A stretch of DNA of 64,000 bases from Schistocephalus solidus (Eukaryota > Platyhelminthes > Cestoda > Diphyllobothriidea > Diphyllobothriidae). The notes under the pieces were generated by a model that did no database searches, was not told the DNA's origin, and worked only from the letters and a program-made list of their open reading frames with translations. Position 1 is the stretch's first letter. Every line of letters starts with the position of its first letter. A program made the translations under genes and the position numbers. Positions 45,735 through 56,008 of this stretch are shown here, in pieces. The stretch spans positions 1 through 64,000 of the forward strand of contig WEDG01000713.1 in the NCBI GenBank assembly GCA_017591395.1, in the 5' to 3' direction.

Positions 45735-46287
45735 ATCGTTTTATCTTCTCAGTTAGCTCCCTACGTTTGTTCTCCAACCGTACCTGTCTCTTGCACCGTG
45801 GAACCAGTCAATAGTATTTCTGAGAATAACGTCTACAGAACGCTTGCTAAAGCTGTTATTTTTCCGAATGGCTTCTGCGGACTTCAAGGAAAAGTTATGA
45901 CTTACCAGTGAAAGCTGCATAGAGCGGGCAGCCAATAAATGAACGCTTTTTAGTTGATCCGCCCCAGCAGAATTCGAGACACAGTGATGGTCCATTAAAA
46001 GACGTTAAGAGGTTCCGCACGAACTTTCTTTCATTTCTTAATCCAACTACAAACAACCTTTCTATCTTCAAATCATGAACAACGTTTAGAAATAAATATA
46101 TCCAAACTGCCTTATTAACCTTATCTGGTGTCCTACTCATTCCCCCGCTGAAGTAATTGTAGGCCTCCTCTGTGCGCAGGGGCAGAGGATAGATCGAATG
46201 GCTAGCCATGGCGAGGTCAGCCGTGGCCCGCTCTTCCTTGAGTATGTTTTTCAAGGCTGCCCATTGTTGTTTCATATTGCGAGCCAG
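45735..46287 (-). pseudogene. DUF4806-like gene fragment with apparent introns
   Basis: Exon-like segment 46287-46120 is 56 codons, phase 0/0, acceptor CAAACCAG and donor AAG|GTTAAT. It reads LARNMKQQWAALKNILKEER, then YPLPLRTEEAYNYFSGGM. The P-L-x-T-x-E-E block is the usual start of DUF4806. A second segment starts after ATTTGAAG at about 46046 and runs to a consensus donor (ACTG|GTAAGT, about 45907). It reads FVRNLLTSFNGPSLCLEFCW, then GGSTKKRSFIGCPLYAAFTG. A third (about 45870-45770) gives VDVILRNTIDWFHGARDRYG. The segments are open, unlike the transposase copy at 42.6 kb, so this may be a less damaged or recently active gene. No start codon or upstream transposase was found, hence a fragment. 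Confidence 0.5.
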
Positions 46288-46699
46288 CTGGTTTGCAACT
46301 TAATCGACTTTTTACTAGGTTATTGTTTACAACGTTAAGAAAAGTCGTAGTTCAGTTCCTTGATTGACGTTGAAAGAACACCCGAAGATCGTTCAGGTAG
46401 AATGCTGAGGTACACATTATTAACAAACGCTTACTGATAAGTGGACGGCGGGGTAGGTCGTGTTGGCATACTTCAATGGATGGGTGGGCCCGGGGCATTC
46501 TCATCATTTCTAAGCCTAAAAATAATATTGTCAAATGGTCTTACTAAAATAACGGTGGTTGCTTCGGCCAGCCACCCAGTCTCGGTTCTTGCTTTTTTGG
46601 CTGGCGAATGAATTTTTCCTCATCTTCGGATGCCGAAGTGAGCTGGTGTGGATATCTATATGGACATCTTGATAGAATTGGAAACTAACTTTCTTCTGT
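46288..46699. other. No gene recognised
   Basis: Mixed sequence between the DUF4806-like fragment and the next retrotransposon. Confidence 0.35.
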
Positions 46700-49147
46700 A
46701 GCCCCTTCCTTATTCAGTTGGCTCGGAGCTGGAGAGGTCATCCGTCCCCATTTCAGCAACTAACTGGCCAACCGACTAGCCAACCTTCAAGGCACCAACG
46801 TGGTCAGCTCCGCGGAGAACCGGTGGTGTCAGCTGAGGGACACCATCCAATCCACCGCCCTGGATGTCCTCGGCCGCGCACGTCATCAGCACCAAAACTG
46901 GTTCGCTGACAACGACGCAGATATCAACGTTCTGCTCGTAGAGAAGAACCAGTTGCACAAAGCCTTCTTCGATCGCCCTACCACTACAAACTAGACAGCC
47001 TTCTACCGATGTCGCCGCCATGTACAGCAAAGGCTGCGGGAGATGCAGGATACCGGGATGACGCGCACAGCCGAGGAAATCCAATGGTAAGTGGATCAAA
47101 ATAAATAGAAGAACCACTTCGCCGCCACCAAGCCAGTCTATGGACCTCCCGTAAAATGTGCCACCCTTCTTCTCAGTGCGGATGGCAGGACGCTGCTCAC
47201 TTAGAAGACGCAAATCCTGTCGTGATGTGCAAAACACTTACAAAACGTTCTCAACCAGCCCTATACCATCTCGAACGTTGCCATCGATCGCCTTCCTGAA
47301 GTGGAAATCAAAGCTGACCTTGGTCTCCCGGCTCTCTCCAAGAAACCACCAGAGCCGTGCAGCAACTCTCCAGTGAGAAAGCACCTGGCTAGGACGCGAT
47401 CCCTGCTGAGATTTACAAGCATGGTGGATCCTATCTAATGAAACGACTCACAGTGCTCTTCCAGGAGATGGGGCACCAAGGAAAAATCCCTCAGGAGTTC
47501 AAAGACGCCACCATTGTCCACCTCTATAAGAAGAAGAAGAACCACCAAATCTGCGAAAACCCCCAAGGAATCTCGCTGCTTAACATTACCGGAAAGATCT
47601 TCGCCCGCATTATCCTAAATCACCTGAACGCTCACCTGGAGCAAGGACTGCTCCCTGGCTTCCGACGACACTGAGGAACAATCAACACGATCTTCGCCGT
47701 TCGCCAGCTGATAGAGAAGTGCCAGGAGATGTGGACTCACCTCTTAATAGCCTTCGTTGATCTGACGAAAGCCTTTGACACGGTGAATGGCTACGTGATG
47801 TGGAAAATCATGCAGAAATTCGGCTGTCCGGTTCACGCATATGGTGCGGCAACTTCACGATGGGTTAATGGCGTGCATTGCAGACAATAAGACAGTATCC
47901 GAAGCATTTGCAGTGACCAACGAAGTGGAGCAGGGCTGCGTCCTTACGTCTCCACAGCCAGCATCCACGAACTTCTCTTCGCTGACGACTGCGCACTCAA
48001 TGCCACGTCAGAAGAGGAAATGCGAAGGAACATGGACTTCTTTGCTGCCACCTGTCACATCGGACTTCGCGTCAACATGGAAAAAATGGTTGTGACGCCT
48101 CAGCCGCCACCCAATACCATATACACCGCAGCTCACATCAATGTCAACGGTGCCCAACTGAAATCTGTTGACACCGTCACGTACTTAGGCAGCAATCTCT
48201 TACGCAGCACCAAAGTTGACGATAAGATCGCCCATCGGATTTCCACAGCCAGTATTGCTTTTGGACATATGTAGCACGTGGTCTGGAATCGACACATTCT
48301 CAACTTCAGAAGCAAACTCAAGATGTACACAGCTGTCATATTGCTGACACTGTTGTATGGAGCGAGGCTTGGAAGATCTACCAAAATCAGGCGCGGAAGC
48401 TTAACCACTTCCACCTCTGCTGCCTCCGCAGAATACTAAAGCTGAGATGACAAGACAGGATCCCGGACACGGAATTGTTGGAACGAACAAGCCTTCTAAG
48501 CATTTATGCTCAACTGAAACAACTGCAACTGCGCTGGAGTGGCCACCTAATGAGGATTGACGACGAACGACTACCCAAACGACTCTTCTGTGGAGATGTA
48601 ACCATGGGTTCACATCTACAAGGGGGTCAAGTACGCCGCTGCAAGGACTTTTTAAAGAAATCTCTGAAGCAACTGCATATCAACGCGGCGATCTGGTAGG
48701 ACCTCACCCGGAGCCAACCGGCTTGGAGGAGGACAGTGAAAATAGAGGCAGCAATCTCTAAGGCCAACCGGATCACCACCGCCTAGGCCAAAAGAGCGGC
48801 ACGAAAGTCACCAGCGCCCCGAACCAGCACCGCCAATGCCCAGGCCCTTCCAAAATGCCCGTGTTGTCAACGCATCTTCCGCACAAGAATCGGACTTGTC
48901 GGACATCTTCAGACGCAATGCACCAACAATCCGATAACTCTAACTTCTACGTCAACTTCTGCCAACCATAATTCGGAATCCGCCACCCTCACCTCTGGCA
49001 TCAATTTCATTACTCCCACCATCACAGAGACCACATCCCACTACACATCACCTGTTACCACCACCACCACCGCCACCGCCGCCACCGCCACCGCCGCCAC
49101 CACCGACCCCTCCACCACCATCAAAGAAACTTCCTTCCGAAGAGAAG
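46700..49147 (+). mobile_element. RTE-like retrotransposon, 5'-truncated, with first zinc knuckle (family A copy 2)
   Basis: Similarity to copy 1 starts behind the endonuclease, at FSN..LANRLANLQGTN (about 46755). It continues with WCQLRDTIQSTALDVLGRAR (46828-46887), NDADINVLLVEKNQLHKAF, and an RT with frameshifts: FQEMGHQGKIPQEFKDATIV (47457-47516), GISLLNITGKIFARI (about 47570), FVDLTKAFDTVN (about 47755) and FADD at 47978-47989. LKLR, ERLPKRLFCGDV and SLKQLHINAAIW (about 48690) follow. Unlike copy 1 it goes on through AWRRTVKIEA to a C2HC-type finger at 48856-48921 (CPCCQRIFRTRIGLVGHLQT, then QC) and a Thr/Ser-rich region. A family B element interrupts it at about 49148. Several stops; dead. 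Confidence 0.87.
49057..49125 (+). repeat. CCACCG-rich simple sequence in the Thr/Ala-rich tail of family A copy 2
   Basis: ACC/GCC triplets coding for a Thr/Ala run, expanded relative to what a normal linker would need. The family B insertion lies a few bases downstream. Confidence 0.8.
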
Positions 49148-50546
49148 GCAGCAAATATACACCCATATACAAGAGTGGGGCTCGATCGAATGTCAACAAT
49201 TATCAGCCTGTCAGCCTAAACTCCATTTGCCTTAAAATAATGGAATCAATAATTAAGAAGGCAACCATGAAGTTCCTTGAGGAAAACCGATTACTCTCAG
49301 AGCTGCAGTATGGCTTCAGACGGAATCGCTTCCGTCTTTCCAAATTATTGCTCTCCACCGAGCATTGGACTCACGCATTGGACGAGAATGGTAGGGTTGA
49401 TGTCATCTACACTGATTTCAAGAAGACGTTTGATAGTGTCCCACACAAACGTCTTATCTATAAATTATCTGAAATTGGCATAAGAAAAATGCTGCTGAGA
49501 TGGATTGCAGATTTTTTTAGAGGAAGATTGCGCGTATCGATACCTCGAAGTCAACATCTTCTCTGGTTCTTAGTGGTGTCCCTCAAAGCTCCGCCTTAGG
49601 GCTGTCACTTTTCTTAGTGTACATCAACGACTGTGTCGATGACCAGGGTTGCAGCGCCGTCATGTTCACAGAAGATATTAAATTGTGGAGGGCCATCAGA
49701 TGTTATGACGATAGGCACGCACTTCAAGATTGTCTCAACCATCCAAGCTGCTGACCTGCTCTTTGGCTTTTAAATTTTAACGTTAGGAAGTGTGTGGTCC
49801 TAAGACTCTGTACCAAAAGGACCAGTGAGGAGGATGATTACTACCAATACCTTCTGGATGGGCAGACCCTTTCGATTGTTGAGGAACAGAAGGAACTTGG
49901 TGTTCTAATGCACTCCTCTTTCAAACCACCTTCACAGTGTTTAAAGGCAGCTCAACGCATGACAGAGGTCTTATTTGCGCTAAAACGTGTATTTGGGCAG
50001 AGTGATAAGGAACTGTGCCGAAAAACCCCACGAGACGTTTGTTCGATCTCACTTGGAATATGCCGTCCAGGCCTGGCGTCCATGGTTTAAGAAGGATTAT
50101 CTACAGCTGAAACCAGTGCAGGCGAGGACTACGAAGAGGGTCAAAAATTTTAGCCATCTGCCTTACGAAATGAAACTTCCTGATCTTGATTCGTTTCCTC
50201 TCAATTACAGGCAACTACGCGGTGATTTCATCCAAACGTACCGGATTGTCAGAGGCCGCAAGTATGCCCTATAATTAGCTGGCTTTCCGAATTGGTTGGG
50301 ACAGAACAATTGCGGAGTCATCCATCTAAACTGTAGAGGAAGTTGGTCCACACGGACGTCTGTCGGAACGCCTTTTCGCAAAGGGTCGTTGGAGCATGGA
50401 ACGGACTCCCTGACGAGGGGGTCATTTCAGAAACCATTGACAAATTTAAATGGAAACTAGATACTCATTTGCTGAGAAACTATTGTACATATAATGAAGA
50501 TTGTGTCAGTAGCGGCAGCTTGCGCCTAGCCCACACAGATCGATGA
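49148..50546 (+). mobile_element. 5'-truncated CR1/Jockey-like retrotransposon inserted in family A copy 2 (family B copy 3)
   Basis: It begins inside RT (YTPIYKSGARSNVNNYQPVS, then LNSICLKIMESI). It continues with YGFRRNR.RLSKLLLSTEHW, VIYTDFKKTFDSVPHKRLIY (49402-49461), SQHLLWFLV.LKAPP in a broken GVPQGS block, and the catalytic block at about 49661, which reads MFTEDIKLW instead of MFADDIKLW. After further frame breaks it shows KELGVLMHSSFKPPSQCLKA, FVRSHLEYAVQAWRPW, LPYEMKLPDLDSFPLNYRQL and WNGLPDEGVISETIDKFK, with a stop at 50544. It shares the C-terminal plan of copies 1 and 2 but is more diverged. Confidence 0.88.
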
Positions 50547-50864
50547 CCTTACATTTCATTTGTCAGATTTAATATTGTAAACTTTTATTCTATTGACATT
50601 TTGAATGTGAATAGGGAGCTCAAGAGCGAAAGCATACTTCCCTAAATAAAGTGAATTAAAATGACGCAAAGAAAGTAGTGAAGCTATCGGCCGTCAACTA
50701 AGCGTCAGCCAGGGAGTTTCCTAAGGCGTCTTGAGGTATGGTATGCTGCGTTTTTCTCTGCGTTATTACTTTGCATTAAAAGAGTTTTGCTACATTAAAC
50801 GAAGGGTTTTCGGTAAAGGTTACCTCATCGTCTATTTGTTTTTCTAAAGACGGCCTCTTAGCTT
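50547..50864. other. 3' tail of family B copy 3 and unrecognised sequence
   Basis: AATAAAGTGAATTAAAATGACG near 50645 resembles the end of a CR1-like tail. The rest is unrecognised. Confidence 0.4.
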
Positions 50865-51570
50865 GCTCGAAGCTTAGTGGAATCAAGGGCAGGATCGAAG
50901 TGTCGTTTGGTAGATGCGTTGTCAACAGAGCTAAAGGTATTTCAGATTTTTAAAACATCTGCAAACATGCTGGCATCACAGTCAAGATTATCAGTGCGGT
51001 CGTTTATAAAAATGGGGAACAGAAGCGTACCAAAGACTGAACACTGCGGAAAACCAGTTTCTACTGGAACCAACTCGGATTATTTTGTGCCAACATGTAC
51101 TTTTTGTAGTCGGCATGACAGGAAACTTTTGATGCCACACATAAAGATCTCATGTAACAGTCGGCGATGAGGTACGCAAGCATACGCCTTATTTAAATGT
51201 AAAAATGACATCAACTGGATGGCCTGCGTCTATTAATTTTGCACATTTTTCCTGCGAGTAAAGACCACTCGTAAAACAAGAGGGACTAGGGCGAAGCCAT
51301 GCTATGCAGGGTATACTATGTTCTTCTGCTCCAGATACTGTACTGCGTGTCTCTTAAAAAGTTTTTCCATGACCTTGCACAAAGTGCAAGTTAAACTAAT
51401 GGGATGGTACTTTTCCAACTCTAGCCTGGACATTCCTTTACATTTCGGGGAGATGAAGGCAGTTTTCCATTCCTATTGTAGTCTGCCTTCTTCCATGATC
51501 TTTTGGAATATACTCAACGCCGGCGCACACCACATGTTATACTTGTGTTACCGAGTGCTAGGCCATATAG
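50865..51570 (-). mobile_element. Reverse-transcriptase fragment in opposite orientation (family B copy 4)
   Basis: On the minus strand, from about 51560, it reads ALSIFQKIMEEGRLQ.EWKTA (compare IIFQKSFEESKLPEEWKCAF in copy 1). Next are KYHPISLTCTLCKVMEKLFK (about 51430-51370), then the VPVETGF.QCSVFG region (about 51055) in place of SGVPQGSVLG, and MFADVLK (about 50965) for FADD. The copy ends at about 50865 without a C-terminus. It lies tail-to-tail with copy 3. Confidence 0.72.
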
Positions 51571-51748
51571 GTCAAACGCAAAAAGGGCTGCGTTCCTTGT
51601 TTTCGGCCATAAAATGTGAGTTCATATGTTATTTCATCAGCGAATGGGCCAGTATAGACGGGATCAGCAATGGCGCTGATGGTGTCTCCACTGAGGCCGG
51701 TGAGGTAAGCGACCTGGCGTATTCGACGTAATGTACTTGGGACCTTAC

Positions 51749-51832
51749 CACCTGCTGTCTGTATCTTGTGTCAGACAGAGAGCTGGTGAATTTGTCCAGC
51801 TCCACAACCGCTTCAATCTTTTTATACATAGG
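51749..51832 (-). CDS. Isolated exon-like segment, unidentified
   Basis: 28 codons, open, phase 0/0, with acceptor CTAATTCAAAG and donor GTG|GTAAGG on the minus strand. It reads PMYKKIEAVVELDKFTSSLS, then DTRYRQQV. Composition looks like ordinary coding sequence, but no family is recognised and no neighbouring exon joins in phase. It could be a chance open stretch. Confidence 0.25.
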
Positions 51833-52389
51833 CTTTGAATTAGATGGCAAAGGCGGACACACGCAGAAACAACGGTGCGCCCGATTTATCATAAGTAACT
51901 GTTGGATATCGATAGACTGCTGGACGGCAAGCTGGATCAACCAGAGCATAGCATTTTTAAGGCTGGTATTTTGTCTGCGATTCGCTCGATGATGGCGCCT
52001 CTGCCTATGTCGTGGAGGGGAAGTACCCCCTGGGAAGGTGACTGTTGAGTCAATAGGGGAGGAATCGGATTCCTGAATGAGAATGTAATTAGATAAAAAT
52101 GAAAACTACGGATGACTACGTGAGGTTCGAGATGTCCAGCAAATATACGTGTTCATCCAGGGGTTCCAAATAGTCCTCCTAGAACGCTGGCTGTCATTGT
52201 AGACGTTGCCTTTGGACATAATGGCCCAAAACCCAACAGGAAAAGAAGGGATTATGGGAGTTAAACAATCTGCACTGCCTCTCTTCACTCCCTACGAATC
52301 AAGAGCTGCAGGATGTTGGGTTGTAGGATTCATGGATTGTGACCGGTGAACGGTGAGGGGTACAGTGACAAAACTTAACTTCTAAGAGA

Positions 52390-52669
52390 CTATGAGGAAA
52401 GGTAACCGTCGAAATCAGTCATCATTGTTTGAAATGACCCATCGAGTGTCCACGAAAAACTAAATGGACAGTCACTGCTGCCAGTCATCTGTGTCCCATC
52501 GTCTTCAGACAAGGAAGTTTCGTTGTCGCTCGAGGTATTGGAAGAAGAGGAAAAACCAACGACGATGCGCAAGTCAAACGAATAATTTTTCCTCTCATTC
52601 TCTGCGAATTGCTGAAAAGTTTCTTTTACGGCAAGTTTTAAACGCCTTTTACATGTTCTATTCAATACA
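52390..52669 (-). CDS. Possible terminal exon of an unidentified gene
   Basis: Behind a strong pyrimidine tract and AG (TTTTTTTTTCATAG, minus strand) the frame stays open for 92 codons to TAG at 52390. It starts basic (CKRRLKLAVKETFQQFAENE), then has an acidic Ser/Asp/Glu-rich middle (SSSSNTSSDNETSLSEDDGT) and ends FQTMMTDFDGYLSS. Such tails are common in regulatory proteins. The open frame continues upstream of the acceptor to 52905 and includes a GTAAGG donor at about 52828, but the phases of that donor and this acceptor do not agree. Function unknown. Confidence 0.3.
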
Positions 52670-52880
52670 CTATGAAAAAAAAACCAAAAAGGTACTAGTA
52701 AAGAGCACACACGAATATTTATGTCAACAGGTATCTCGCATGCGCACAAAAGACTGGCAGAGAAGGAAATAGCGTTGGAAAGAGCGCACTTGAAAGCAAT
52801 CTCTGCCTCCTTACCTTCAGCCAAAAAGAATGTACGCATTAATTTGAGCCCATAGGGCGTCGTCAACCAATCAAAAACTG

Positions 52881-53855
52881 ATGATTGGAGGACGAGGCTC
52901 CACAACCAACCGGTCTCAGTTTTTTGCCTCCAAATATGCTTTCATATGGAATAATCTACCACTGCAAATAAGGTTGTCGTCTACATTAGCTATTTTCATA
53001 AACCAAATTACGCAAACATTTAACTTCGAAAGATATAAAGTCCTTATTGTCTGTTTCTTTCCCATACTCGCAACTTTTGGATTTTGAAAAGGGTCCTCCT
53101 GGTATTTGAGGCCGGTCTCTAATTATATTTTCCATCATCCTCTGCAGAGTCAATCTTTGCATTTACTTTTTCTTCCCCTCCTTTTAAACTAGCATTGCCA
53201 ACTCCTGACAACCTTGATACTTTTCTTCGAATTTGCAACCCTGACGATAGTCTCCAGGATCTGTTGATGATCGAAGTGGGTTCTGATGGTTTCGCCGCTT
53301 TGGTGATGGACTATACAGTCAGCAAGGTCGCATCTCGATGATGATCTCGTGACCTCTACTGTCCCCTCTTCGTTTCGACCATGTTGTCTACGATGAGTTC
53401 GTCCTCTCTCACCTCCACTGGTGTTTATAAACAGTAGCTCTGACTGCTATATTACCTCTCACCTGACAAGGAGCGTCCCGAACCCTCATACGCAGTCAGC
53501 AACATCACAATACTATCCCATTGCATTTAGCTATTAATTTTTTAGTGAAGCAGTTTTTTTCTCCTATTTTTTTAAATTGGCGGCTCGCCGAACTCCGCCT
53601 CCGATTTAACCCTAGTAGTTTTTTTTAACTGCTTCTTTTTCGAGTTCACCGTATATGCCAACGATTGTTGACTTTTTGTTTTTATAAATGGAAAATCTTT
53701 TTGAATCGGATATGTTTACCATACTACTCATTTCTGCTGTTCATATGGATGCTCACATAGTGCAGCAATTATCCTCTTTGTATTTATTTAAACCATGATA
53801 ATAAGTTTGTAATGATGGGGCCCTCTGGGCCTTAAATATACAATTTATTTATTTA
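52881..53855 (+). mobile_element. 3' end of a family C retrotransposon, 5'-truncated (copy v)
   Basis: It starts with the last residues of RT (TTNRSQFFASKYAFIWNNLP, then LQIRLSSTLAIFIN). The 3' untranslated region then runs to an ATTTATTT tail at about 53846. The whole stretch is the reverse complement of 15230-14230, with long matches such as TTTTGCCTCCAAATATGC, AAGGTTGTCGTCTAC and GGGCC(C)TCTGGGCCTTAAAT. The repeated motif GGCCC..GGGCC near the end may form a hairpin used in 3' recognition. Confidence 0.85.
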
Positions 53856-55019
53856 TTATTTATAATCTAGAATTGGCTTTCGTTGCTATTAGGGCGAAAA
53901 ATATAGTTATAGGATTTTCCTAAATTAAAGTCATTCAGGAGAAAAAAATGCTGCCCGTCTGATGATAGCAGGCTCCCTTTCCTCAACAGAGTGTCAGAAG
54001 CGAATGCACACACTTGGACCTCACGACCACTATAATGAGTCGTAGGACAAGATTTGCCGCATTTGGCTTCTGACTATTTTAGAATATAGCACGTTGAGTT
54101 ATCTCTGGTTTTCCAGGAATGGCGGGTATAGAAATTCGGTAAACATTCCTGTCCTGCACCTTAACTATCCATCGTGATCACAGAGCAGGAATTGAACACT
54201 TAGCTCAAATCATGTGCTTTGCAAAATTTAAATAAATTCACCAGACTATTTGGGCTACTGCTTGTATGGCTGTCTGCACTAACATCGTAACACCTTTTAA
54301 ACTAATCTGTTGAGTATTCCAATAGAGAAATCACATATAATAGTCTCTAAATGCTCACAGGGAGCACTGATATATTTCCGAATGTATTGATTCAGGAAGT
54401 GCACAACACCTTTTCGAAACATCGGAAGTCATGGCACTTTTAATGCAGTCAAAATTAGCAGTATTTACTTGTTGATTGGGTGTTTCAAGGTTACATTTCT
54501 CTGATAGACGCCTTGGCACATGGCTGGCGTACGTTCAGGTTTCTCTGGTTTTGTTTCTTTATTTCTGATGTGTGTGGAAATCATAATTACTAGGACATTG
54601 AGGGTTTTACACATGCAAAATTCTTAATTTCCTAAAAGGCACAAGTTCGCGAAACCTGTTATGACAAAAATGCCCTTTTAACCTTTCATTTTTATCCGAA
54701 CAGTGGATTGTGGGGCTGTGTGGAGGGTGTTCTCAGATATCTGAGCATAGTATGATCGCTGTCAGTGTTTATTCTTGACCAAGTCGCTTGCACAGTTTAC
54801 AGTGTTCTACCCCCGCATCACCCTACGGAGCGACCGCAAAGCAAATCCAGCATTGAACAACAGGGGCAATTTGATTGGCTTTGTGAGACTGTTTCCAATG
54901 GCCCGAGGCGGTAGCAACTCCGGGGCAACCATTGCCGAAACCTTGACAGGAAAATGTTTTTAGGGTTCCTATCGATAAACGATTATGTACCGTCATGACG
55001 GTACCAGTGATTTGAATAT
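53856..55019. other. No gene recognised
   Basis: Intergenic AT-rich sequence. Open stretches such as 54775-54963 (+) show no motif. Confidence 0.4.
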
Positions 55020-56008
55020 TTATAGAATGCTACGTTGGTGGGTATGGTCTATATCTGATTGAATAGCCCATTCCCTAACAAGCTCCCAAATGGAGGTCGG
55101 AGAGGGCAGCGAACTCTCTGTGCTGCTTTCCTCCTCGTCCGATGATAAATTGTTATATGCCTCGCAGTCAGTTGACCACTCGGATGTATCATGGGCGTCC
55201 GGATCCAGGCACATCCATCCACGTGCGATCGTTTGACGGTACAAATGTGCATTCCCCTTCACCTCTGAAACTTCGCGGCGTATTTCCTCCGCATCGCGAG
55301 CAATATGCCTTCTTACAGGTGTGTGTGAACATTAAACAAGATTGTTAGACAAAAAGCAATCAATATAGTAAAATAGAAAGGAATGCAAGCGCAGAAACGG
55401 GTGAGTCCCAAGAGCAGTCACAAATGTATTCACGTGCGCGCACGCCACTGGAGAGAAAAGTGCAATGGTGTTGTAGCGCCCGAGGATGTCAAGGATATCA
55501 CACACTGTGGAGTATATCACTTGGACCAGCTTTAGACATCTAACGTCGGCAGAATCGTTAAGCACTTCATCAGGCACATATGTGTAGGTAGAAGGAGAGA
55601 ATAAGTTTACAACGTAAGTGATCTATGTTAACAGTAACAAATGTTAGACAATAAAAGGGATGTATAAAGATACAAACGAATACTGGGGACCTGTACAATC
55701 GATCCGTTTGGAGTGTGAGATGGTCACGAATGATCAGTTAGACACCGGTAGGGAGTGCAGCGCTGTTGGCAAATGCGGGTGAAGGTCGTGGAGATGCTGA
55801 CGGTCAGGGGCCTGCGAGACGGTGCGATAGCGGTAACAAGAGGAGATGTCAGCGGTAGGGAGAGAAGGAACACCGGCCATCTTCACAGCCCATCGATTAC
55901 ACCATTTCCACCCGGGATCCGCGCGAAAAGTGTTCTCAGTACATTCAAACAATTCTGTCGGCTCTGCGGTCCGTTACAGTGTCCTTCGCGCACCCGCTCC
56001 AGCAGCAT
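55020..56008 (-). CDS. Three-exon gene of unknown function
   Basis: Exons on the minus strand: 56008-55887 (ATG start, in-frame TGA upstream, 40 codons plus two bases, donor CT|GTGAAG); 55539-55422 (acceptor GACGTTAG, donor TTT|GTGACT); 55286-55020 (acceptor GCGGAG, stop TAA). Phases 2, 0 and the total of 507 bases agree, giving 168 residues. Exon 1 reads MLLERVREGHCNGPQSRQNC, then LNVLRTLFARIPGGNGVIDG. Exon 2 is helical and hydrophobic (CLKLVQVIYSTVCDILDILG). Exon 3 is charged, then acidic (NNLSSDEEESSTESSLPSPT), ending with a helix SIWELVREWAIQ. Exon 1 is GC-rich. I recognise no family. The exon 3 acceptor is weak and could be wrong, and the frame is also open a little further upstream. Confidence 0.4.

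Noticed and set aside
52881..53087. Separate gene coding for TTNRSQFFASKYAFIWNNLP
   Set aside because: It is the C-terminus of a family C reverse transcriptase; the 3' region behind it matches the copy at 14230-15230.
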